In this document: positions 18,868 through 28,805 of the stretch, piece after piece
Layout: the number at the start of each line of letters is the position of its first letter
How positions within the stretch are numbered: position 1 is the stretch's first letter
From: Streptomyces fradiae ATCC 10745 = DSM 40063
GTDB taxonomy: Bacteria > Actinomycetota > Actinomycetes > Streptomycetales > Streptomycetaceae
DNA length: 64,000 nucleotides
Reading direction: 5' to 3'
Assembly: GCF_008704425.1 (NCBI RefSeq)
Contig: NZ_CP023696.1
Location: forward strand, 2,528,501-2,592,500
The notes under the pieces: model-generated
The model's database searches: none
What the model was told of the DNA's origin: nothing
Seen by the model: the letters and a program-made list of their open reading frames with translations, nothing else
Made by a program: the position numbers and the translations under genes

Positions 18868-19147
18868 CCCCCCGTCCGCGCCCCCGCCCGGCGGGCCGAC
18901 CGCCCTGTGGGCCGCCCGCCCGGTGGAACACCACCCGGCCCGGCGGGCCGCCCGCCCGGTGGAGCACCCGCCCGGTGGACCACCCGTCCGGCGGACGGCG
19001 TGCCGAGTCCGCCGGGTACGGGGGGCCTCGCCGGTACATCATCGGCGTACGCCTCACCGGGCGCACAACCCCGCGCGGGGATCCGCCGTCTCACGGGGCG
19101 GCGGCCGCACCGGGGGCCGCCGACGCTGCGAAGGACGGACTGACGAC

Positions 19148-20371
19148 GTGACGGACACCGCCGGCACTCCCCCCGGGCCGGACGCCCCGGCCGGACGCCG
19201 GCCGACGTGGCTGCGCTGGGCGGCGCTCGGCGCGTCCGTCGTCGTCCTGGCGGCGGCCGGCACCGGCTGGTGGCTGTACCGGAAGCTCGACGGCAACATC
19301 ACGACCGACGCCCGCGCGCTCGCCGAGCTGAAGCGGTACGAGCGGGAGCGCCCCGCGCCCGTCCCGCGCGGCGGCAGGAACATCCTGCTCATCGGCTCCG
19401 ACAGCCGCGCCGGGGAGAACGCCGCGTACGGCAGGGACCAGGGCACGCAGCGGTCCGACACGACGATCCTGCTGCACCTGTCGGCGCGCGGCCACGGTGT
19501 GACGGCCGTGTCGATCCCGCGCGACCTGATGGTGGACGTCCCCGGCTGCCGCACGAGCGGGGGCGAGCGGTCCGCGCCCCGGTTCGCCCAGTTCAACCTG
19601 GCGTTCCAGATCGGCGGGACGGCGTGCACGATCCGCACGGTCGAGAAGCTGACCGACATCCGCGTCGACCACCACATGGTGATCGACTTCCACGGCTTCA
19701 AGGACATGGTGAACGCGGTCGGCGGCGTCCGGGTGTGCGTCCGCGAGCCCATCGACGATCCGGACGCCAAGCTGCGGCTGCGGGCCGGGCCGCAGACGCT
19801 CGACGGCGAGGAGGCCCTCGGGTTCGTACGGGCCCGCAAGTCGCTCGGCGACGGCAGCGACACCGAGCGGATGGACCGGCAGCAGGAGTTCCTCGGCGCG
19901 CTGGTGACGAAGATGCAGAGCAACGGCGTCCTGCTCAACCCGACCAAGCTGTACCCGGTCCTGGACGCGGCCACCAGGTCGCTCACCACGGATCCGGGGC
20001 TGGACTCCCTGAAGGACCTGTACGACCTGGCGCGGCGGCTGCGCAGCGTGCCCACGGAGAAGGTGCAGTTCCTGACGGTCCCCCGGAAGCCGTACCAGGC
20101 CGATCCGAACCGGGACGAACTGGTACAGCCCGACGCGCAGCGGCTGTTCAGGCGGCTGCGCACGGACGGCCCCGTCGCGGTCGTCCCGACGACGGGGCGG
20201 GACGGCGACGGTACGGCGACCCCGCCGACCGCACCCCCGACGAGCGGCCCGACCGGCGGTCCGACCGGGGGCCCGACCGGGGGCCCGACCGGAGCGCCCG
20301 GTGAATCCGGCAGCCCGTCGCCCGCGCCCACGTACACCGGCACCAACGCGGCGGTGAGCGCGTGTCCGTAA
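19148..20371 (+). CDS. LCP family glycopolymer transferase 1
   Basis: 407 residues: a short cytoplasmic tail, one transmembrane helix (about 21-42) and an extracytoplasmic LytR-CpsA-Psr domain with GSDSRAG, SIPRDLMVD, VDHHMVIDFHGF and FVRARKSLGDGSD motifs. LCP enzymes move undecaprenyl-linked glycopolymers onto peptidoglycan. The C-terminus ends in a Gly-Pro-Thr repeat tail built of 12-bp units, without a LytR_C domain. GTG 19148, with AAGGAC upstream. First of five LCP genes in a row. Confidence 0.93.
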   Translation: MTDTAGTPPGPDAPAGRRPTWLRWAALGASVVVLAAAGTGWWLYRKLDGNITTDARALAELKRYERERPAPVPRGGRNILLIGSDSRAGENAAYGRDQGTQRSDTTILLHLSARGHGVTAVSIPRDLMVDVPGCRTSGGERSAPRFAQFNLAFQIGGTACTIRTVEKLTDIRVDHHMVIDFHGFKDMVNAVGGVRVCVREPIDDPDAKLRLRAGPQTLDGEEALGFVRARKSLGDGSDTERMDRQQEFLGALVTKMQSNGVLLNPTKLYPVLDAATRSLTTDPGLDSLKDLYDLARRLRSVPTEKVQFLTVPRKPYQADPNRDELVQPDAQRLFRRLRTDGPVAVVPTTGRDGDGTATPPTAPPTSGPTGGPTGGPTGGPTGAPGESGSPSPAPTYTGTNAAVSACP

Positions 20372-20489
20372 GGCGCCGAGGCGGGCGAGACCCACGGGGG
20401 AGGTGTGAGGAAAGTCGTGACGGGGGCGGCGGAGTATGACGATTGGGCGGTATGCCCACTTGTAAGGGGCGTGGAATTTGTCACGCACG

Positions 20490-20519
20490 TCGACCGGCGT
20501 TGAACTGGGCGGATAGTGT
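20490..20519 (+). promoter_or_regulatory. Candidate promoter for LCP gene 2
   Basis: TCGACC (20490-20495), 18-base spacer, TAGTGT (20514-20519), about 110 bases before the GTG start. A GGAAT...CGTT pair at 20473-20501 vaguely resembles a sigma-E promoter but has too long a spacer. Confidence 0.35.
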
Positions 20520-20629
20520 GACGCGATCCGGTGCGGACGACCGCAGCAGGACGCGCACCGTGGATGGGAAGACCGAGCGCCCGAGGGGGAGGGCGCCTCG
20601 CGTGGCACCGACGGAGGATTCAGGCGACC

Positions 20630-22519
20630 GTGGACGCGCACAGCCGTGGAGGGGCGGAGGAGATCGACCCCGCCGACCAGTGGGTACTCAACCCGCAGAC
20701 CGGCAACTACGAACTGCGACTGGATCACTCCGCAGGGCAGCCACCCTCACCGTCGCCCTCCTCCGCCGCCTCGGCGCCCCGGGCCGCCGCGCCGCCCCCG
20801 CAGGGCCGCCGCGCCGCCCGTGAGCCGGCCCGCGAGGCCGCCCGCGAGCACCCGCGCGAGGCGGGCGACCGGGGAGCGGGCCGCGACACCGGCCGGGAGG
20901 CCGCTCCGAGGACCGACTCCGGGCAGGAGCAGCCCACCGGCTCCCGGCGACGCGCGGCGGAGGTGCCCGGCCAGCGCCGGCGCCGCGCCGCCGAGCCGGC
21001 CGCGCCCACCGAACGCCGGGGCTCCGCCCAGACGGCGGCCGGGCGGCGCCGCGGCAAGGCGAAGGAGAAGAAGGGCCGCACGAAGAAGGTCCTCGTGTGG
21101 ACCGGCGGCGTCACCGCCTTCGCCCTGCTGGCCACCGGCGGCGTCGCCTACTACCTGTACCAGCGGCTCGACGGCAACCTCAGCACCATCGACGTCGCGG
21201 GCGCGGGCGGCGGCAGCGGCTTCAAGAGGGACCAGGCCATCAACATCCTGGTCATCGGCACCGACAAGCGCACCGGCGACGGCAACTCCGGCTACGGGGA
21301 CAAGAACAGCCCCGGCCACGCCGACACGACGATCCTGCTGCACGTCTCGAAGGACCGGACGAACGCCACGGCCCTGTCCATCCCGCGCGACCTGATCACC
21401 GACATCCCCAAGTGCGACGTCAAACTGGAGGACGGGACCGAGAAGACGGTCCCGGCCGAGAGCGGCGTACGCTTCAACACCAGCCTCGGCCAGCTGGACC
21501 GGAACCCCGGCTGCACCATGGCCACCGTCCACGAGATGACCGGCATCCCCGTCGACCACTTCATGATGGTCGACTTCAACGCCGTGAAGACCCTCTCCAC
21601 GGCGGTCGGCGGCGTCGAGGTCTGCGTCGAGCAGGCCGTGAAGGACAAGAAGTCCGGGCTCGACCTGCCGCAGGGCAAGAGCGTCATCCAGGGCGAGCAG
21701 GCCCTCGCGTTCGTGCGTACGCGCCAGGCGTTCGGCAACAAGAGCGATCTCAGCCGCATCCAGACGCAGCAGCAGTTCATGGGGTCGATGTTCCGCCAGA
21801 TGAAGTCCAGCGAGACGCTGACCAGCCCGTCGAAGCTGCTGGACCTCGCCGACGCGGCGACCAAGGCGCTCACCGTCGACGCCGGCATAGGCAGCGTCAA
21901 GAAGCTCCAGGAACTGGGCATGGAGGTGGCGAAGGTCGACCCGAAGAACATCACCTTCGCCACGGTCCCGGTGCTCGACAACCCCGCCGAGAAGATCAAG
22001 GCGACGGTCGTCCTCGACGAGGCGAAGGCCGAACCCCTCTTCAACATCATCAAGAACGACATCTCGCTCAGCGAGGTGGAGCAGCAGGAGAAGGACGCCA
22101 AGAACGCCGCGAAGGCGGCGCAGGCGGCCCTCCTCAAGGGGCCGCGCGCCCAGCCCTCCGACGTGCGCGTCGACGTGTACAACGGCAGCGGCGTCCGCGG
22201 CGGCGCCCAGTCGACGATCAACTGGCTGCAGAACTCGGCCGGGGTGCTGAAGTCGACCAACAAGGCCAACGCTCCGGCGGACATCGCGAAGACGACGCTG
22301 GAGTTCGCGCCGAACCAGGCGGACCAGGCCCGCGCGCTCGCGGACCTGATGGGACTGCCGGCGACGGCGCTGAAGCAGGGGACGGCGGACGCGGGGGAGC
22401 GCGAACCGATGACCCTCACCCTCGGCAAGGACTTCAGGGGTGCGGGTGTCCCCCTCACCGGTCCGGCGAAGGCGCCGGAGGGTGCGGTGGCAGCGGACAA
22501 GCAGGTGTGCGCGAAGTGA
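20630..22519 (+). CDS. LCP family glycopolymer transferase 2 with LytR_C domain
   Basis: 629 residues. A long Arg/Ala/Pro-rich cytoplasmic region (1-140) ends in a Lys-rich stretch before the transmembrane helix (about 155-178). The LCP domain follows, with GTDKRTGDG, SIPRDLITDIP, VDHFMMVDFNAV and FVRTRQAFGNKSD. A LytR_C domain (about 510-600, starting DVRVDVYNGSG) ends the protein. GTG 20630 with GGAGG upstream is chosen; MDAHSRGGAEEIDPADQW is a typical N-terminus. The stop is 30 bases before the next LCP gene, suggesting an operon. Confidence 0.93.
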   Translation: MDAHSRGGAEEIDPADQWVLNPQTGNYELRLDHSAGQPPSPSPSSAASAPRAAAPPPQGRRAAREPAREAAREHPREAGDRGAGRDTGREAAPRTDSGQEQPTGSRRRAAEVPGQRRRRAAEPAAPTERRGSAQTAAGRRRGKAKEKKGRTKKVLVWTGGVTAFALLATGGVAYYLYQRLDGNLSTIDVAGAGGGSGFKRDQAINILVIGTDKRTGDGNSGYGDKNSPGHADTTILLHVSKDRTNATALSIPRDLITDIPKCDVKLEDGTEKTVPAESGVRFNTSLGQLDRNPGCTMATVHEMTGIPVDHFMMVDFNAVKTLSTAVGGVEVCVEQAVKDKKSGLDLPQGKSVIQGEQALAFVRTRQAFGNKSDLSRIQTQQQFMGSMFRQMKSSETLTSPSKLLDLADAATKALTVDAGIGSVKKLQELGMEVAKVDPKNITFATVPVLDNPAEKIKATVVLDEAKAEPLFNIIKNDISLSEVEQQEKDAKNAAKAAQAALLKGPRAQPSDVRVDVYNGSGVRGGAQSTINWLQNSAGVLKSTNKANAPADIAKTTLEFAPNQADQARALADLMGLPATALKQGTADAGEREPMTLTLGKDFRGAGVPLTGPAKAPEGAVAADKQVCAK

Positions 22520-22549
22520 CGCGGACCTGATTCACCAGGGGAGACATGG

Positions 22550-24436
22550 GTGGGACACAGCAGCGTGCGCGGGGAGGGGACGCGGGAGAGCGTTCCGCAC
22601 GCCCGAGGCGCCCGTGACGGGGGCCGGGGCGACGCCACCGGCACGGACGGCGGCACGCCCGCCGGTACGGAGGACGGCACGGACGGCGGCACGCCCGCCG
22701 GTACGGAGGACGGCACGGACGGCGGTACGGCCGCCGGTACGGGATCGGGCGCCGGTACGGGATCGGGCGCCGGTACGGGACGCGGCCCCGGCGCACGGGG
22801 TCGCGGCTCACGCGGCCCCGGCGCACAGGGCCCCGGCGCACAGGGCGGCGCGAAGAACGGCCGGCGCGGGCCCGGCCGGCAGCCCGCGGGCCCGGCCGGA
22901 CGGCGGGCCCAGCGGCGCGCGAACGGCAAGGGCGGGCGGCGGGTCTTCCGCTGGGTCGCCTCCGTGCTGTCGCTGCTCATACTCGCCACGGCCGGCGCCG
23001 GCTACCTCTACATCGAGCACCTCAACGGCAACATCCGCAGCGGCGGCCGCAGCGGCGGCGAGAGCGGCGTGCAGAAGGCCGCGCCCGACGCGTCCGGCAA
23101 CACCCCGCTGAACATCCTTCTGATCGGCGCCGACGGCCGCAACTCCAAGGAGAACCTGGCGCTCGGCGGCGCCAAGGACACCGTCGGCGACAAGCCGCGC
23201 GCCGACGTGCAGATGCTCCTGCACGTGTCCGCCGACCGCAGGAGCGCCGCCGTGGTGAGCATCCCCCGCGACACCCGCGTCGACATCCCGGCCTGCAAGG
23301 ACCCGGAGACCGGCGAGAAGTTCGCCGCCACCAACCGGATCATCACCGAGTCGCTGCAGCGCGGCGGCCCCGGCTGCACCCTCACCACCTGGGAGAAGCT
23401 GAGCGGGGTCTACATCGACCACTGGATGATGGTCGACTTCGCCGGTGTGGTGCGGATGGCCGACGCGGTCGGCGGCGTGCCGGTGTGCGTCAAGCAGAAC
23501 GTGTGGGACCGGCCGACGGCTCAGGTCAAGGGCGGCTCGGGGCTGAAGCTGCCCGCGGGCGAGACGTACGTCAAGGGCGAGCAGGCCCTGCAGTGGCTGC
23601 GCACCCGGCACGCGTTCTTCAACGACCAGGGCCGCGCCAAGGCGCAGCACATGTACATGAACGCGATGCTGCGCCAGCTCAAGGAGCAGAACGCGTTCAC
23701 CGACACCGGCCGCATCATGGACCTGGCGGAGGCCGGGACGAAGGCGCTCCAGGTCTCCGAGGAGCTGGGCACCGTCAAGGCGCTCTTCGACCTGGCGATG
23801 GAGTTGAAGGACGTCCCCACCAACCGCATCACCATGACGACGCTGCCGACGGTCGAGGACCACCGCAACCGCGCACACCTGCTGCCCGCGGACAAGCCCG
23901 CGCGGCAGATCTGGAAGATGCTCCGCGAGGACATCCCCTTCGACGGCAACGGCGGCCCGGCCGCCGCGTCCGAGCCGACCGCCGCGCCGAAGCCGTCCGG
24001 CCCGGCCGCCGCCGCTCCGGCCACCCTCTCCGTGACGGTCGTCAACGGCACCGGCGGGGACGGGCGGTACGCGGTGCGGGGCCGCGCGGGCGGCGTCGCC
24101 GAGGCGCTGCGCGGCAAGGGCTTCACGCTGGCCACCGCCTCGCAGACGGCCGCGCCCGCGGAGGAGACCGTCCTGGCCTACCCGAAGTCCGCCGGCGAGC
24201 AGGGCAGGGCGGACGCGCTCTCCGTGGCGAAGGCGCTCGGCGTGCCGGCCGGCGCGGTGCGGGCGACCGGCGACGCCCAGGGCATGACGCTCACGGTCGG
24301 CGCCGACTGGCGGGAGGGCGACACGTACCCGGTGCAGGACTCCCCCAAGGCCGGCGACCTGCCGACGGAGGCGGAGAACTCCAACGGCGCCGACGAGGGC
24401 GCCTGCATGGAGGTGTACAAGCCGTACCAGTGGTAG
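22550..24436 (+). CDS. LCP family glycopolymer transferase 3 with LytR_C domain
   Basis: 628 residues: Gly/Thr-rich repeats at about 26-80 (GTDGGTPAGTED type), a transmembrane helix near 132-154, the LCP domain (GADGRN in place of the usual SDSR, still with Asp and Arg; SIPRDTRVDIP; IDHWMMVDFAGV; RTRHAFFNDQGR) and LytR_C (about 490-590, VTVVNGTGG). GTG 22550 follows GGGGAG by 6 bases; the nearby ATG at 22545 is out of frame and opens only a short ORF. A strong hairpin terminator follows. Confidence 0.92.
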   Translation: MGHSSVRGEGTRESVPHARGARDGGRGDATGTDGGTPAGTEDGTDGGTPAGTEDGTDGGTAAGTGSGAGTGSGAGTGRGPGARGRGSRGPGAQGPGAQGGAKNGRRGPGRQPAGPAGRRAQRRANGKGGRRVFRWVASVLSLLILATAGAGYLYIEHLNGNIRSGGRSGGESGVQKAAPDASGNTPLNILLIGADGRNSKENLALGGAKDTVGDKPRADVQMLLHVSADRRSAAVVSIPRDTRVDIPACKDPETGEKFAATNRIITESLQRGGPGCTLTTWEKLSGVYIDHWMMVDFAGVVRMADAVGGVPVCVKQNVWDRPTAQVKGGSGLKLPAGETYVKGEQALQWLRTRHAFFNDQGRAKAQHMYMNAMLRQLKEQNAFTDTGRIMDLAEAGTKALQVSEELGTVKALFDLAMELKDVPTNRITMTTLPTVEDHRNRAHLLPADKPARQIWKMLREDIPFDGNGGPAAASEPTAAPKPSGPAAAAPATLSVTVVNGTGGDGRYAVRGRAGGVAEALRGKGFTLATASQTAAPAEETVLAYPKSAGEQGRADALSVAKALGVPAGAVRATGDAQGMTLTVGADWREGDTYPVQDSPKAGDLPTEAENSNGADEGACMEVYKPYQW

Positions 24437-24463
24437 GGCGGGCCGGGGCACGAGGTACGGCCA

Positions 24464-24505
24464 GGGGCGGGGCCGGTCACCGTACGGTGTGACCGGCCCC
24501 GCCCC
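24464..24505. terminator. Bidirectional hairpin terminator
   Basis: Perfect 17-bp stem (24464-24480 pairs with 24489-24505) with an 8-base loop, in the gap between convergent LCP genes 3 and 4. There is no U-tract, as is common in Streptomyces. Confidence 0.85.
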
Positions 24506-24561
24506 GTACCGCCGCCGCCCCGTACCGCCGCCGCGCCGGGTGCCGCCCCGGGGCTCGCCGG

Positions 24562-25857
24562 TCAGTCGGCGGTGACGGTGACCTTCTCGTCGTTCTGGAT
24601 CTGCCCCACCAGCTGCTTGACCTTCGCCTTGTCCCAGACGAGGTTGCCGCCGCGGCTGCCCGAGACGGGCATGTTCATGGACGTGCCGTCGCCGCCGTTG
24701 ACGCCCTTCATCGCGAAGAACATCTCCGCGAGGTCGAACAGCGACATGTCCTTGTCCACGATGAGGGTGTCCAGGCCGGCGCCGAGCGTCGGGTACAGCC
24801 GGAACGGGTTGAGGACCGTGCCGGGCGACGCCGCCTGGCTCGCGAGCGCGGCGAGGAACTTCTGCTGGTTCTTCGTCCGCGCCAGGTCCGACTCGGCGAA
24901 GGCGTACCGGGTGCGGACGAAGGCGAGCGCCTGCTCCCCGTCGAGGGTCTGCCGGCCCGCCTGGAAGTCGGCGCCGGACCTCTTGTCCTTGAAGCCCTTC
25001 TCGATGTCCAGCTCGACCCCGCCGAGCGCGTCCACGATGTTCGCGAAGCCCGCGAAGCCGATCTCCGCGTAGTGGTCGATGCGCAGCCCGGTGTTGTACT
25101 CGACCGTGCGGACGAGCAGTTCGGGGCCGTCCTCGGCGTACGCGGCGTTCAGCTTCACGCGGCGGCCGGTGCCCTTGAAGGTCTTGCCGGACTCGGAGCC
25201 GACGAAGGTGGGGATCTCCACGTCCGAGTCGCGCGGCAGGGAGATCATCGTGTTCCCGCCCCCGCAGGCGGCGAGGATCATCATGGAGTCGGTGCGCTTG
25301 CCGTCGGCGGAGCCGGTGTGCAGGCGCTTCTTGTCCTCGGCCGTCATGCCCTCGCGGCTGTCGGAGCCGACGATGAGGTACGTCGTGCAGTCGTCCTCCT
25401 GCGGGCGCTCGATGACCTTCGCGAGGTCGACCTCGCCGCGCATCCTGCCGGAGGCCCAGGCGTACGTGCCGATCGTCGTGGCCAGCACGGCGACGGCGAC
25501 CGCGATCGACCCGATCTTGACGCGGCGGCGCCAGTCGGGCGCGGGGCGCGCGCCGGGGCTGTACGCGGGCGGGGGCGGCGCGCCGGTGCCGCGGCCCCCT
25601 CCGCCGTAGGGCCCGCCGGGGTCGGCGGGGCCCGCGGGGCGCGGGATGCCGTAGACCTGGCCCGTGTTGTATCCGCTGTCGTACGGTGCGCCGGCGTGGC
25701 CGGCCGCGTCGTCGTACCCCTGCCGCTGCCGCGGCGGCACGGACCCGGGCCGCCGCACGTGGGGCATCACGCGGGCACCCTCCGGCTGGGCGTCGCCACC
25801 GCCGCCGCCGTGACGCCCGTCACGGCCGCCGGACCATCCTTGAGGCCAGTCATTCAT
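24562..25857 (-). CDS. LCP family glycopolymer transferase 4
   Basis: 431 residues: a Pro/Gly-rich cytoplasmic region (1-108), a transmembrane helix (about 113-133) and an LCP domain with GSDSREG, SLPRDSDVEIP, IDHYAEIGFAGF and FVRTRYAFAESD. This is a more divergent subtype than its neighbours (SLPRD, no LytR_C). ATG 25857 begins MNDWPQGWSG. Convergent with LCP 3, divergent from the thioesterase. Confidence 0.92.
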   Translation of the reverse strand: MNDWPQGWSGGRDGRHGGGGGDAQPEGARVMPHVRRPGSVPPRQRQGYDDAAGHAGAPYDSGYNTGQVYGIPRPAGPADPGGPYGGGGRGTGAPPPPAYSPGARPAPDWRRRVKIGSIAVAVAVLATTIGTYAWASGRMRGEVDLAKVIERPQEDDCTTYLIVGSDSREGMTAEDKKRLHTGSADGKRTDSMMILAACGGGNTMISLPRDSDVEIPTFVGSESGKTFKGTGRRVKLNAAYAEDGPELLVRTVEYNTGLRIDHYAEIGFAGFANIVDALGGVELDIEKGFKDKRSGADFQAGRQTLDGEQALAFVRTRYAFAESDLARTKNQQKFLAALASQAASPGTVLNPFRLYPTLGAGLDTLIVDKDMSLFDLAEMFFAMKGVNGGDGTSMNMPVSGSRGGNLVWDKAKVKQLVGQIQNDEKVTVTAD

Positions 25858-25976
25858 GCGCAACAGTGTGCCGCGCGCCCGTGCGACCCTCACAGGGCGG
25901 GTGAGGAACGGGGGCGCCGCTGTAGCCAAGCTGATGCAATGCGGACCTTCCCGACTCCGGGCATATGGTGGAGGGC

Positions 25977-26510
25977 ATGACAGATCAGGCCATCCCCGAG
26001 GGCAAGCCGACCTCGGCCTCCCGCACCACGCTCAGCCACATCATGACGGGCAACGACACCAACCTGCTCGGTACCGTCCACGGCGGCGTGATCATGAAGT
26101 TGGTGGACGACGCGGCGGGCGCGGTCGCCGGCCGGCACTCCGGCGGACCCGCCGTCACCGCCTCCATGGACGAGATGGTCTTCCTGGAGCCGGTCAGGGT
26201 CGGCGACCTCGTCCATGTGAAGGCGCAGGTCAACTGGACCGGCCGGTCCTCCATGGAGGTCGGCGTGCGGGTGCTGGCGGAGCGGTGGAACGAGTCGACG
26301 CCGGCCACGCAGGTCGGCTCGGCGTACCTGGTGTTCGCCGCCGTGGACGCGGACGGCAGGCCCCGCCCCGTACCGCCGGTGATCCCGGAGACGGAGCGGG
26401 ACAAGCGCCGCTACCAGGAGGCCCAGATCCGCCGCACCCACCGACTGGCCCGGCGCCGCGCCATCAAGGAGCTCCGCGAGCGCCGCGCGGCCGAGGGCAT
26501 CGACGACTGA
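25977..26510 (+). CDS. Hotdog-fold acyl-CoA thioesterase
   Basis: 177 residues, single hotdog domain of the cytosolic acyl-CoA hydrolase type: GTVHGGVIMKLVDDAAG contains the substrate helix and catalytic Asp, and SMDEMVFLEPVRVGDLV follows. The Arg-rich tail is usual for the Streptomyces members. ATG 25977 (MTDQAIPEG) is chosen although the GGAGGG is only 1 base away; an in-frame ATG at 25965 is the alternative. Probable role: hydrolysis of acyl-CoA for lipid homeostasis; exact substrate unknown. Confidence 0.9.
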   Translation: MTDQAIPEGKPTSASRTTLSHIMTGNDTNLLGTVHGGVIMKLVDDAAGAVAGRHSGGPAVTASMDEMVFLEPVRVGDLVHVKAQVNWTGRSSMEVGVRVLAERWNESTPATQVGSAYLVFAAVDADGRPRPVPPVIPETERDKRRYQEAQIRRTHRLARRRAIKELRERRAAEGIDD

Positions 26511-26873
26511 GCCCGGCCGGCGAGGCGACCCGGCCGGGCCCGGCGGGCGCCCCGCCCCCGCGACCTCACGGTGTGGGGTAGGGAGGGCCGCGTCAGGCGT
26601 GCCGGGACCGTCAGGCGAGAACGTCCCGCAGGGCGTGGACGGCCCGTCAGGCGGGGTCACGCGCAGGTCCCTTGGGCGGGCCGGCCCTTCAGGCGGCGGT
26701 GCGGGGCCGGCCCGGCGGCCGCAGTCCGTCAGTCGGTGCCGGGTCGGTCCCACCCGGCGGGGACTGCCCGCCGGGGCGGCGCCACCCGTCCGGCGGGCCG
26801 CCCACCCCGGGCGCCGCGCCCCGTCCGGCAGGGGGCGCCCACCCGTCGCGAGCGCCCCCGTCCACCGCTCCCC
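26511..26873. other. Gene-free convergent gap with repeated GTCAGGCG
   Basis: 363 bases between convergent thioesterase and LCP 5. The word CGTCAGGCG (a TGA stop context read on the minus strand) recurs several times between 26590 and 26700. No convincing gene or strong terminator. Confidence 0.5.
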
Positions 26874-28598
26874 TCAGGGGCAGACCACCCGGTCCCCCGT
26901 GACGGCCTTCCCGCCGCCGGACGGGTCCGCCCCGGCCGGAGCTTCGGTGCGCACCGGCCGCACCTCCGTGAAGTCCGCGCCCACCGTCACCTTCATCAGC
27001 GGCCCCTGGCCCTCCACCGCCCGCAGCCGGGCGCCCGGCAGGGCCGCCGCGAGGGACTTGACGGAGCGGTCCCAGCGCGGGTCGTACAGGACGAGGGTGT
27101 GGGCCGCGTCGCGGCGGTCGGCGTTGCGCGGGGTGCGGGTGGTGTCGAAACCGGTCGCCCGCAGCGCCGCGTCCGCCCGCGCGCCCAGTCCGCTCACCGA
27201 CGTCCCGTTGTACACCTGGACCCTGATCCGCGAGGGCGCCACGTCCACGAGCGTGCGGCCCGCCCGTTCCTCGGCGGCCTTCCCGGTGAGCGGCCGGTCC
27301 TCGCGGATGGCCGCGAACAGCTCCTGGGCCCGTTCCGCGTCCCAGTTCACCGTCGAGCCGACGCCCTCGATCCGCACGCCCGTCCCGCCGACCGGCACGG
27401 ACGTGAACTCCGACGACGCGGTCGTCAGGCCGCGCATGGTCCGTGCCAGCGCCAGCATCTCCTCCGTGCCGAACCCCTGGTCGGCGCGGACCGAGCCGGC
27501 CATGGCGTCGAGGACCTGGCGGAAGCGCACCGGGTTGAGGAGCGCACCGCTGCCGGCGGCCCGGTCGATGAAGGCGGCCACGAACCGCTGCTGGCGCCGC
27601 ATCCGCTCCAGGTCCGAGCCGCCGTCGACATGGCGGGAGCGCACGTACTGCAGGGCCCTGCCGCCGTCGAGGGTGTGCGTCCCGGCGGGCAGGTCGAGAC
27701 CGGTGTACGCGTCCTTCATGGGCTTGGCCGTGCAGACCCGGACGCCGCCGATCGCGTCCACGGTGCGCATGAAGCTGGTGAAGTCGACCTCCAGGTAGTG
27801 GTCGATCTTCACGCCGGTCATCCGCTCGACGGTCCGCACGGTGAGGTTGGCCCCGCCCTCGGCGTACGCGGCGTTCAGCTTGACCGGGTGGCCGTCGTGG
27901 CGCTCCCCCGTGGTGGCGTCGGTGTGCTCGGGCAGTTCGGCGTAGGAGTCGCGGGGCAGCGAGACGACGCTGACGCGCTTCCGGTCCTCCGAGATGTGGG
28001 CCAGCATGATCGTGTCCGTGCAGTTGCAGGGTGCGCCGCCGAGCCGGTAGCGGGCCTTGTCGGCGGGGGTGACCTTGTCGCGGCCGTCGGTGCCGACGAG
28101 CAGGATGTTCGTGCCGTGCCCCGCGGCGGGACGATTCTTCATGTCCTTGAACGCGTCGACGCGGCCGATGCCGGTGTCGAGGCTGGTGACGACGGCGTGG
28201 CCGATGCCGCCCGCGGCGAGGACCACCACGGAGAGGGCGGTCGCGAGCCGCGCGCCCCACCGGGCGCGGCGCCGCCCGCGCTGCCGGGGGCGCGGCTGCG
28301 CCGGCGGGCGCCGGTGGGGGCGCTGCCCGGGCCGGTGGTCGGGGCGCTGCTGGTCGGGGTGCCGCTCGGGGCGCGGCGCCGGCCGGCGCTGGTACGGGCG
28401 CTGCTGGTGCGGCGGGGGGTACGCGTGCGCGTACGGCTGGGGGTGCGGCCGGCTCTCGGTGGGGCGCGGGGGCGGCTGGGTGCCGCGCGGCTGCCGGGGC
28501 CTCGGCTGCGGCTGCCCTCCCCCGCCCGCCGGCCGTCTCGCGCCGGTGGCCGGCGGGCGGGGGACCGGGCGGGCGGGTCGGCGGGGCGGCGTGGGCAC
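26874..28598 (-). CDS. LCP family glycopolymer transferase 5 with LytR_C domain
   Basis: 574 residues. The first 120 residues are Pro/Gln/Arg-rich and cytoplasmic; a transmembrane helix lies near 127-147; the LCP domain follows (GTDGRDKV, SLPRDSYAELP, IDHYLEVDFTSF, YVRSRHVDGGSD), then LytR_C (about 455-545, RIRVQVYNGTS). GTG 28598 with GGAGG about 9 bases upstream is chosen over long in-frame extensions that read antisense to the next gene. Confidence 0.92.
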   Translation of the reverse strand: MPTPPRRPARPVPRPPATGARRPAGGGGQPQPRPRQPRGTQPPPRPTESRPHPQPYAHAYPPPHQQRPYQRRPAPRPERHPDQQRPDHRPGQRPHRRPPAQPRPRQRGRRRARWGARLATALSVVVLAAGGIGHAVVTSLDTGIGRVDAFKDMKNRPAAGHGTNILLVGTDGRDKVTPADKARYRLGGAPCNCTDTIMLAHISEDRKRVSVVSLPRDSYAELPEHTDATTGERHDGHPVKLNAAYAEGGANLTVRTVERMTGVKIDHYLEVDFTSFMRTVDAIGGVRVCTAKPMKDAYTGLDLPAGTHTLDGGRALQYVRSRHVDGGSDLERMRRQQRFVAAFIDRAAGSGALLNPVRFRQVLDAMAGSVRADQGFGTEEMLALARTMRGLTTASSEFTSVPVGGTGVRIEGVGSTVNWDAERAQELFAAIREDRPLTGKAAEERAGRTLVDVAPSRIRVQVYNGTSVSGLGARADAALRATGFDTTRTPRNADRRDAAHTLVLYDPRWDRSVKSLAAALPGARLRAVEGQGPLMKVTVGADFTEVRPVRTEAPAGADPSGGGKAVTGDRVVCP

Positions 28599-28805
28599 GA
28601 GGGGACACCTCCGCGGGCGGATGGGGGGACCGTCACAGTAGGCCCATACGATCAGCGACCCGTCGCACCGCCCTGGGCGGGTCGCACCGGTGTCCCCCGT
28701 TCGCGGTAACGTGGCGGGCGTTACCGCTGTCCGCCCGCCGGGGTCGCCACCCGGCGCCGCGCGGCCGTCGCCGCCGCGCGATGTCCTACGTACCTCCGAG
28801 GAGCC

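Noticed and set aside
22545..22616. ATG at 22545 as the start of LCP 3 or of a separate small gene
   Set aside because: It is out of frame with LCP 3 and closes after 24 codons; the GTG at 22550 has a properly spaced ribosome binding site.
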